This document shows positions 56,815 to 64,000 of a DNA stretch of 64,000 nt, in pieces; position 1 is the first letter of the stretch, and every line of letters starts with the position of its first letter. Location of the stretch: contig CM060733.1 of the NCBI GenBank assembly GCA_030704615.1, positions 1,548,001-1,612,000 of the forward strand. Direction: 5' to 3'. A program made the translations under genes and the position numbers. The notes under the pieces were generated by a model that was given only the letters and a program-made list of their open reading frames with translations, had not been told where the DNA came from and did not search any database. Source of the stretch: Takakia lepidozioides. Taxonomy: Eukaryota; Streptophyta; Takakiopsida; Takakiales; Takakiaceae.

Positions 56815-59800
56815 ATGACGAGGCGTCGTTTGTTGGAGAACACAGGGCCAAGGCAGCAGGTGAACGCGGAGACTGATTCACAAGAGCAGACGGAGACTGA
56901 GGCAGCGGCTGTGACACAGTCGGCGATAAGAGTGCGCCAGCCTGTGGAGGCAGAGATGATTCGCAGGGACACTGAAGAAGGTGGAAGCACGCGGAACGCC
57001 GAAACGGGAGAAGGTCAAGAAACCCTAGCGCAGACAGAAATTCCAGCAGATGTGAGAGGGAAGAGGAAAGCTGCAGAAGGGGATCAAATTTCAAAACCTA
57101 AGAAGGTGCCAGTAAGTTTTATCTAACTTACATTTCATTGTTGAAGATATGCGTAGAGATTGAGTGGAATGTCCCAGACATGGATTGTCGCTACGACAAT
57201 CACAAAGGTGATTTGCTTTCTACTCCTCGCGAAGGGTTTACAGCACAATGAGTTGGTGACTATCGGTACAGTCATTCACTGGTGTTCAGATCATACAGTC
57301 TGTCTGATTGCCTTCAAGGAGTCCTTCCTCTTCCCTTCTTTAGCAGGAACTACTGAATTGCGAGCGTCATTAACGCCATTCGATTCTCCTCATGAGATTT
57401 ATGTACCTATGTGTTTGAGAGAGAGTCGGCACTTACTATCCGCCCTAAACTACATTGAATGTCGTTGCCGCCAATCAGTTGCACATGTATGTCATTACAC
57501 AACACCGATCCGACAGGTCGTTATCTGTTGTGATTGTCGTAAACGCCGTTCGCTATCGCTCTCGCTTTTGTTTTGAATACGGCAGTCTCAGCTTTGCTTG
57601 TGTAGATTGTGCTGAATTCTGTCACACCATTCATGGTGAGTTTCTTTGAGACAGAGTGATGGTCGTTACCGCCATTCACTATTTGCAAATCACTCAGTCA
57701 GAACTGAATGGCATCGTGCAGAAAACTGTGAGGTCGAAGCCTACAGGATCAGAGGGAAAGGATCTGGAGATGGGGACGAGTCCGCAAAAAGCTCAGAGAA
57801 TACAGATGAAGCAGATGAATCCGAAGTGCACTACCTTGACAAGGTGAAAAGAACTCATGTCATTCCAGAAGGTAAACTCTCAGGAGGTTATAAGGGACAT
57901 GCTCGTATCTGGAGGGCGTCTGGACATACCTCTGTGCCGGATGATATCAATGCCTGTTGTGCGTCCACCTCTTTCCCATGACATAACAAAATTGGAGAGT
58001 GATTTTGTGCATGGATATAGACTTGGTGCACAAGTTTTTTATGTGTCACTGACGGATATAAATGGGAAAAGCACATTAGTGTCTCCAGAGGTCAGTGATA
58101 ACTGGGATGAGTGCTGGAAAGATGCCAATGAGGAGTTCGAGCTGGGCCTCATGATGGGAAAGAACACCCAGCAATTTTGCAACCACATGTTCTACGTCTG
58201 GGATGGCAACCATCGATTGCTGGCATGGATGGGATACATTCAGAAACACCATTCGAAAGACAAAGACAAGCATGTTGTGTGGAGGCAATGGTTTTGGATC
58301 CTGGAAACGACATCGCTAGGCTTCTTACAGCTATGCACGACGTGAACAAGTAAGTCATCCAGGAGATTTCATTCCCTCTGTAGTGTCTTATTAATTCTCA
58401 AAAAACAGTGTTAAGGAATGCAATGTTTCCAATGTTTTTGCAGATCGACAGAGAAATCGCATGTGACAACAAGCTTGGTTCACACACTATTCCGAATTCA
58501 GAGGATTGGTCTGATGAAGCTGGATGATTTTCGGACAGTACTACCACCCAATATCATCAAGAAGTGAGAAACAAAGAGCTGCAGGCACTTTATTCTTTTG
58601 ACACGAGAGGCGTTTCTGGAGTACATGTATGCGGTAGCCCGAGTCTGTACTCTGTTTTACTTTTCGAATACATGTTTGTAGTCCCTTCGGAGCTAATCAC
58701 TACTTGAATGAATGCAGCAAGAACTGGCAGAGGCAGCTGAGAAGGGAAATCCGAATATTACCGCACTACACCAGAAAACTAAGGACATCAAAGGGTGTGG
58801 AAGCTTGCAATAAAGAAGGAGTTTGAAATGCGAAGAACCAAATTGATGTCAGCCTTCGGAAAGCAGCTTAGAATAGTAGATCCTGGACTTGTTCTGAGTT
58901 CCTTCAGCAGATCAAAACACACTATGACAAGCATGTGCATCGAGATGCAGCAGGAGAAATTGCACCGGCTGGCCATATCGATGGTCGACCCACAAACAAA
59001 AATAAGGTGGCTGGAGATATGGAACTCAGATCAACAGTAAAGGACTTGAATCAGTTCCCAAAGAGCACCATACAGCCTGGCACAAAGGTGGAAGGAATCA
59101 GTGATTTGGTGTTTGATAACTGGCTCCACAAGGCTACATTTTGGAGTCAGGTGTGTATTCGAACATGTTGTTTTCTTCTCTTCAAGTATGTGATGACTAT
59201 CTCTTTTGCAATTCTAACAAATATACTATTTGCAGCTCGAAAAGCGCGCCGTCATTGTGCTGGATCAGACTTTGAAGGACCTGAACATTTCGATTGTTTC
59301 CCCTCCCCAAATGTCATTGGAGGCATACATAAGGAAGTGGAGAGGTCTCACCTGGAGATACTGTTTTTTCCGGGAGTTCTCCAAAGATGGTAACATTTTA
59401 CGGTCCAACGACTTTGACAGTCAGGTTGGAGGAGAGTGGGCCATGATGCGAGTTGTGTACAGGTGCAATGTCATACTTGAAACTCTACTGTTTTTTTTGG
59501 GAAAAAATGTGGCTTCATATGGATTGCAATCTTAGATCCAGATTGTATGTCGTTGACGACATTCACTTCTTTGTCTGAGTCATTCTTAAGCGAGTATATG
59601 AATTCACCTGGTTAGGATCTAAGGGTGCAATTATATTGTCCCTGATTAGAATTGATAATGTCCTTGAATGGCGTTGAATGGCATTCACCTACGGAGTTGT
59701 TGAGAGGTCCTCAGAGTTATGTAAATTTTTGTAATGTCCATAGAGGTTACAGTGAGGGTTCCTCACTTCATTTTGCTGAATGTCAATGCAGACATTCAGT

Positions 59801-61250
59801 TGTTCTGCATTGTTTTGCCTCTTGCGAGGAATCTGGAGGCTTGATAAGCTCTGTTATGAGAAATCCAAAGTGAATGTCGTTGACGACATTCACTGCTGTG
59901 TCTGTATTTCAACAGCGACAAATTGAATTTACATGGATTGGGAGCTAAGCAATTGGTTTCTTTTTGGTATTTTTGTGAATGGCGTTGACGCCATTCACAT
60001 ACAGTGATGTTGTGAGGTCCTCAGTGATATGTTCGTTATGAATGTGCATTGAGTTTTCCTGGTGGGTTCCTTACTCGATTTTTTGCTTTCCATCCTGTGA
60101 TTTTGCTTCATTTAAGTAATAATGGCTTCATTAGTGAATGTCGTTGACGACATTCACTTCTATGTCTGTGTCATTCCTAAACGATAATTTGCATTCACCT
60201 GGATTGGGGTGTATTTACAATATCATTGAATGGAATGTTCTGAATGACGTTGACGACATCATATCTGGAGCAGTAGTGTGGTCCTGAAAGGTCCTTGGAG
60301 CAGTTCTCAGAGCCATTTCAATCTATGTTTTTTTCATTTTGTTCTACTTGCATCTTACTCACTGAGCCCTTTTGTGGGTTGGGATTTATCTCCTTTTTTT
60401 CAGGTACAACGAAAATATGTGCTTATGGAAGGAAATCACCTGAGCGGAATTCCCGACTATCTTGACATGTGGTCGGACCTGCAACAATCCAACCATGTAT
60501 ACTGCAGGGATATTGAAGGACTGGAGTCCTTCTCACTTCAGAGACTGTGGCTGGTACCTTGACTGCCCACCGGAGCACACGACCTTTCAAGAACAGCATA
60601 TGAAATACTTGAACAATAACGCTGAGATGCTGGCGCCTTTGACTGACAAAGAGTATCAACGAAACAGCAACGTTGGCTGCCAAGGAGCCTGATGCTCAGG
60701 GAACGCCGCAAAAGGGAAAGAAAGCGGGCCGCAAACCAAAAGACAAGGCTGTTGATGTCATAGCCATCTCACCAGCAAAGCCAAAGGACAAAGACAAGTC
60801 CAAAGAGAAGGAAAAGGACAAGGGGAAGGAGAATGAAAAGGAGATGGAGAGTGGGCAGGACTTTACTGCTGGAAGATATACCCGCACTCTTCAGTGCGTG
60901 TTCGATGCCAAGCCACACCCTTCCCGTTCTGATTCCGCAGGAGAGATGAAAATTGTTAATGAGGGTTGGCTTTCGATGATGCAGAGTCGAAAGAGAGGAT
61001 ACACTGGGGTGCCATCCCCTACCTGGGACAATATAATCTCATTCCTCAATCTGGTGAGAATTCCAGTTTCTTTCCTTTTTCTCTGAAAGTTTCGTTGGCA
61101 GTATTTCAGTCTCGTTCTTTGAAAACAATCTTGCCATCGTTCTTATAAAAAACATGTCTGTTGCAGGTGAGCACAGGTCCCACCTTCGTGTGCGGTGTGC
61201 AGAAAACTTATGCGGCCGACATTGTGGCATTTTTTCCTGAATTCATGAAT
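56815..61250 (+). pseudogene. Unrecognised multi-exon gene of family D, 5' part
   Basis: Exon 1 (56815 to about 57112) encodes an acidic, Glu/Thr-rich start (MTRRRLLENTGPRQQ) ending in KRKAAEGDQISKPKK. After an intron, from 57721 the frame runs EVHYLDKVKRTHVIPEG. One base seems to be missing at about 57882, and it continues with DMLVSGGRLDIPLCRMISMP, FVHGYRLGAQVFYVSLTD and FYVWDGNHRLLAWMGYI. Further exons: 58443-58570 (SLVHTLFRIQRIGL), 58720-59150 (QELAEAAEKGNPNI, FDNWLHKATFWSQ), 59236-59461 (LEKRAVIVLDQTLKDLNISI), 60403-60680 (FRDCGWYLDCPPEHTTFQEQ), a Lys-rich linker, then WLSMMQSRKRGYTGVPSPTW and YAADIVAFFPEFM to about 61250. The 3' half is missing. The DGNHR motif is reminiscent of ParB/sulfiredoxin-like folds. 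Frame changes near 57882, 58265, 58790 and 60670 make it a probable pseudogene. Confidence 0.6.
59546..60262. repeat. Intronic tandem units bearing GTCGTTGACGAC palindromes
   Basis: Three diverged units of about 265-320 bp start at 59547, 59870 and 60134 within the 59462-60402 intron. Each begins with a palindrome centred on GTCGTTGACGAC with flanking GTGAAT/ATTCAC arms, followed by CACTTCTNTGTCTG-type sequence. About 105-120 bp later there is a second palindrome centred on GGCGTTG(AC)GCC (59666, 59975; degenerate at 60239). Another (CTGAATGTCAATGC...CATTCAG) is at 59777. Weaker relatives occur in the first intron (57183, 57366, 57457, 57531, 57660). Confidence 0.85.
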
Positions 61251-61259
61251 TTTTTCCTT

Positions 61260-61535
61260 TGTACAACATCCATTGTACATTCATCCTCTGTACTCTTTAA
61301 TCCACCCCACAAACCTTCCACACTCATTTCATATACGAGGTGCATTCGTCAAAAGATTTGGTCATGCATCTTCCTGTCATGAATTTTTGTCATTGCTCAA
61401 CATCCATTATACATTCATCCATTTTACTCTTATCCATCCCTCATTCATCCATCTACATTCATTTTTCACACTCATCCATCTGTTTATCATCCAACTGTAC
61501 ATTCATCCATCCTTTATTCAATGCCTTTTATTATG
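61260..61535. repeat. CATTCATCCA low-complexity region
   Basis: Irregular tandem words CATTCATCCATC, TACATTCATCC and ACTCATTTC extend for about 270 bp immediately after the coding similarity of the family D gene ends. The abrupt end suggests a rearrangement breakpoint. The complementary ATGGATGAATG words occur at 23.1 kb. Confidence 0.75.
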
Positions 61536-61539
61536 TCGT

Positions 61540-61717
61540 CCAGCTTGTTTCCGCGGTAAAGGGTGCCAATCCGCGGGAATACACTCCACTTCTTTCTGGG
61601 CGGTGGTGACGCGGCCTTCACGTGTGATGACGTGGAGTGAGCCCCGTGACGTGCATTTGCGCAAGGTGACGTGGCGTGAGCGCAGTTGCGCTCACGCGCT
61701 CACGCCGAGGCATCCCT
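61540..61717. other. CCGCGG and GACGTGGCGTGAGCG block
   Basis: A short GC-rich lead-in to the tandem repeat, with CGCTCACGC/GCGTGAGCG inverted words (61675-61710). It shares its vocabulary with 50.6-50.7 kb and 51.9 kb. No coding content is recognised. Confidence 0.5.
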
Positions 61718-62086
61718 GCGAGCGGACTTGCTTGACCAGACTGAGGTCGCAGCAGACTGGCGCACGTAAGTCTTGCATCGGGACTGCTTGCGAACAGTCC
61801 CTCCGGCGGACTCGCTTGCGAGTGGACTTGCTCGACCAGACTGAGGTCGCAGCAGACTGGCGCACGTGAGTCTTGCAGCGGACTGCTTGCGAACAGTCCC
61901 CTCCGGCGGACTCGCCTGCGAGTGGACTTGCTCGACCAGACTGAGGTCGCAGCAGACTGGCGCACGTGAGTCTTTGCAGCAGTCTGCTTGCAAACAGTCC
62001 CCTCCGGTGGACCTGCCTGCCAGCGGACTTGCTGGACCACACTGAGGTCGCAGCAGACTGGCGCACGTAACTCTTGCAGCGGACCA
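61718..62086. repeat. Tandem repeat, ~100-bp unit, ~3.7 copies
   Basis: Units start at 61718, 61818, 61918 and 62019 with GCGAGTGGACTTGCTCGACC or close variants. Each contains GACTGAGGTCGCAGCAGACT, CACGTGAGTCTTGCAGCGGA and GCGAACAGTCCCCTCCGG. Copies are about 90-95% alike. The fourth is interrupted at CAGCGGAC by a CACTACAACAAATT terminus. Minus-strand open frames running through it are products of the repeat. Confidence 0.95.
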
Positions 62087-64000
62087 CTACAACAAATTGC
62101 GGCTTTTACGTCTCTGTGTTATGACTGTCAAATGCAGTCATGGAAGCCATTTACGACTTCCTGACTCTGAAGACGTAAAGCCCTAGTCAGTTGTGACATG
62201 GCAGATATGACTCTCCAGGCTGGCTGTGATGTGGCGCCAGAGCAGCTATGGGGGTAGTCAAACACGCCGGCATTACTGAATGACTGAACGGACAGTGTAG
62301 TCCATGTCAGCCGCGGTGTAAGACAGACATGTGGTGGCTACAGAACATGCCACGTGTCAGACTGCGACGCTATCCCTGACTGCCAGCTATGACAGCGGAC
62401 GAGGGAATTAAACGACAGCACGTGTCGCGTCATAGAAGAAACGCGTGGTGCGACCTATCATTGCCACGTGTCACTGTGGGGGATGGGGCTTCGCAGTCAC
62501 ATGTATGTCTTGATGGGGGGAAATTTGGGGTCAACACGTGGCAGCATCTGGGGACACCACGTGCCACGTTCGTGTGTGCCCACGTGCTGGACTTTCGGGA
62601 GCTGCGGTGGATTCTTGCCAGTCATACCTACGACTGGCGCAGTACGGTATATTCCATTAACAGGGGATTCCATGAGGACGTTGTAGTCCCAGGTGGTGCC
62701 ACGTGCACGATCCTCTAAACCTCACATGCTGCTTTGTAGACATACATTTAACTGGACGTTTTGCATATGGAGTCAAAGGACCAACTGCGCGGGGACCTTA
62801 GGGGGTCACATGTTGGAATGTAATATGCTCATACACGTATCATATTGGGTTCGGTACTCATGTATACAACAAGACTTTAGGCACAAAATGGCACAGAATG
62901 GCACAGACGTAATTCTGAAAGAGCACAAATAGCAGCAACATCACCATCCAGCATCACCATTATCAACCACATTCTCCCAGCCGCAACATAACCAACCATA
63001 GTGTGTGCAATGGGGACATACCACCTACCACCACATTGCTCATTAATGAGGCATAAGTTTGCAACAACATGCATGAGGAAATCCAACATGTGATTGCTAT
63101 CAAAATTGGACAGTCAATTCAGAGAATCTGTCACTACTATAAGTTACCGTAGTTGCCAAATCCGGATGAGGCAGAGGTGGAAATCCCCACGAAATCCACA
63201 ATGCTAGCCGACCTGCCTCATCTCTTTGTCTGCAAGGTCTTCACTAGTTTGTCACTCCACACAATAATGTAACCTACAGTGTCTCCCAACTCAGTGTGAT
63301 GAGGCTTCATGGATTTGTTGTGATATGGTAGAGGGGCATTGGGAATGCGGACATCATCAATGTGGATGGCCACATAGCCTTCTGGCACGACAGGGTACCC
63401 TTCACTCACCTCCATCCCTTGGAGACCAGCAATGCGGCCAGATCCGGCTGTTGATCGCGAAACAGTGTCTATGAGCTTGACATGGTCTCCCACCACGAAC
63501 TGCCATCCCACCCCAAACATGGCAGATTGCATGAGAATTATGGAACAGGGATCGTGGAACGTATTGTGTCTACAAGGTCTACAATGAGCTAATAACAATT
63601 TGTCTATCCAAGTAAGGGAAGGGGAGAATAGCAGATGCATAGACTCACCCCATTCTGCGAATCAGGGATCAGTGGTGTCGGCTTCCTGAAAGGGTGAAGG
63701 TGTGCTGCCCTTTGACTTGGGGGGCCTCGTTCATGGCCAAGCACCTACAACCAACCAACAAGCACCAAAAATGTATATTATCTACACTGCGAACTCAAAT
63801 TACACTAACACAATAAGATGCACCCAAACTATCAATGCCTACAGTTCACATTGCGACAGTAATTTGACAAACTCTATCACAACATTGATTACTGCCACAA
63901 CTTAAGCACAAATGAGGCTGGCAATGGCACAAGGGAGTCACACAAAAATGCCTCTAATGTCTGGCAGTGTGTACCACACTACAAAGTATGTTACCTGGCG
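62087..64000. mobile_element. Left end of a CACTA (En/Spm-like) transposon, incomplete
   Basis: At 62087 CACTACAACAAATTGCGGC begins, a classic CACTA terminal inverted repeat. Subterminal sequence follows with TTTTACGTC matched by GACGTAAA at 62171, TGACTGTCAAATGCAGTCA, and many CACGTGGC/GCCACGTG words between 62340 and 62705. The element continues past the window, so its other end and the 3-bp target duplication cannot be checked. Insertion into the 100-bp tandem repeat fixes the boundary. A minus-strand ORF at 63218-63640 lies inside it. Confidence 0.72.
63218..63640 (-). CDS. Putative transposon-encoded protein, partial
   Basis: This minus-strand frame of 140 codons contains GWQFVVGDHVKLIDTVSRS, then VPEGYVAIHIDDVRIPNAPL and PHHTELGDTVGYIIVWSDKL. 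The LGDTVGYIIVW end resembles the GD.VG..V.W tail seen in plant En/Spm-type accessory proteins, and the location inside a CACTA element supports that. The similarity is weak. The start is uncertain, and the true gene may be spliced and extend beyond 63640 on the right. It could also be a captured host fragment. Confidence 0.4.
   Translation of the reverse strand: MHLLFSPSLTWIDKLLLAHCRPCRHNTFHDPCSIILMQSAMFGVGWQFVVGDHVKLIDTVSRSTAGSGRIAGLQGMEVSEGYPVVPEGYVAIHIDDVRIPNAPLPYHNKSMKPHHTELGDTVGYIIVWSDKLVKTLQTKR

Noticed and set aside
61618-62087. Minus-strand frames of 97-140 codons
   Set aside because: They are repeat translations of the 100-bp tandem unit in three frames, with no independent evidence for coding.

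Overview
The window looks like a transposon-rich nuclear segment from a streptophyte, most likely a seedless land plant (fern, lycophyte or bryophyte); a charophyte alga is not excluded. Support: spliced plant-type genes with GT-AG introns (LAZ1/DUF300, PDR-type ABCG transporter), decayed PLS-class PPR fragments, a decayed 2-oxoglutarate dioxygenase, and Ty3/gypsy, LINE, MULE and CACTA remains. Only two host genes look intact: a LAZ1-like membrane protein (eight exons, 16985-21464, 493 aa, all junction phases consistent) and a full-size PDR/ABCG transporter (28619-32827, 1402 codons without an intron). The species is an inference.

Layout. 1-4.4 kb: decayed gypsy pol followed by a gag fragment. 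4.49-5.72 kb: about 22 imperfect palindromes at roughly 50-bp spacing. 6-16.9 kb: AT-rich, almost gene-free DNA with one PPR relic, SINE-like and LINE-tail repeats. 17-21.5 kb: LAZ1-like gene. 23.5-25 kb: repeat pair and a second PPR relic. 26.8-32.8 kb: ABCG gene with a tandemly duplicated 0.86-kb 5' region. 34.1-35.1 kb: broken dioxygenase (minus). 35.6-39.9 kb: GC-rich block, Ulp1-type protease exons and the SWIM end of a MULE transposase, with dispersed GGTCTGC-like words. 39.9-46.9 kb: two gypsy copies of one family lying head to head. 46.9-48.3 kb: LINE 3' part and a 500-N gap. 48.3-56 kb: 3' half of an unrecognised multi-exon gene family, a MULE relic and a larger MULE-type gene with a C-terminal SWIM finger. 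56.8-61.3 kb: 5' part of a second member of the same unrecognised family, with palindrome-bearing repeats in an intron. 61.7-64 kb: 100-bp tandem repeats interrupted by the left end of a CACTA-like element.

The most notable object is the minus-strand gypsy element at about 40.1-46.0 kb. Upstream of its reverse transcriptase lies a cytosine-C5 DNA methyltransferase-like domain (motifs I, IV, VI, VIII-like and X), and downstream of its integrase lies a C4HC3 PHD finger. A retroelement family carrying both a putative chromatin writer and a putative chromatin reader is unusual. This copy is frameshifted and probably dead, but the plus-strand copy at 1.1-3.4 kb carries the same PHD finger, so that fusion belongs to the family and is not a chance junction.
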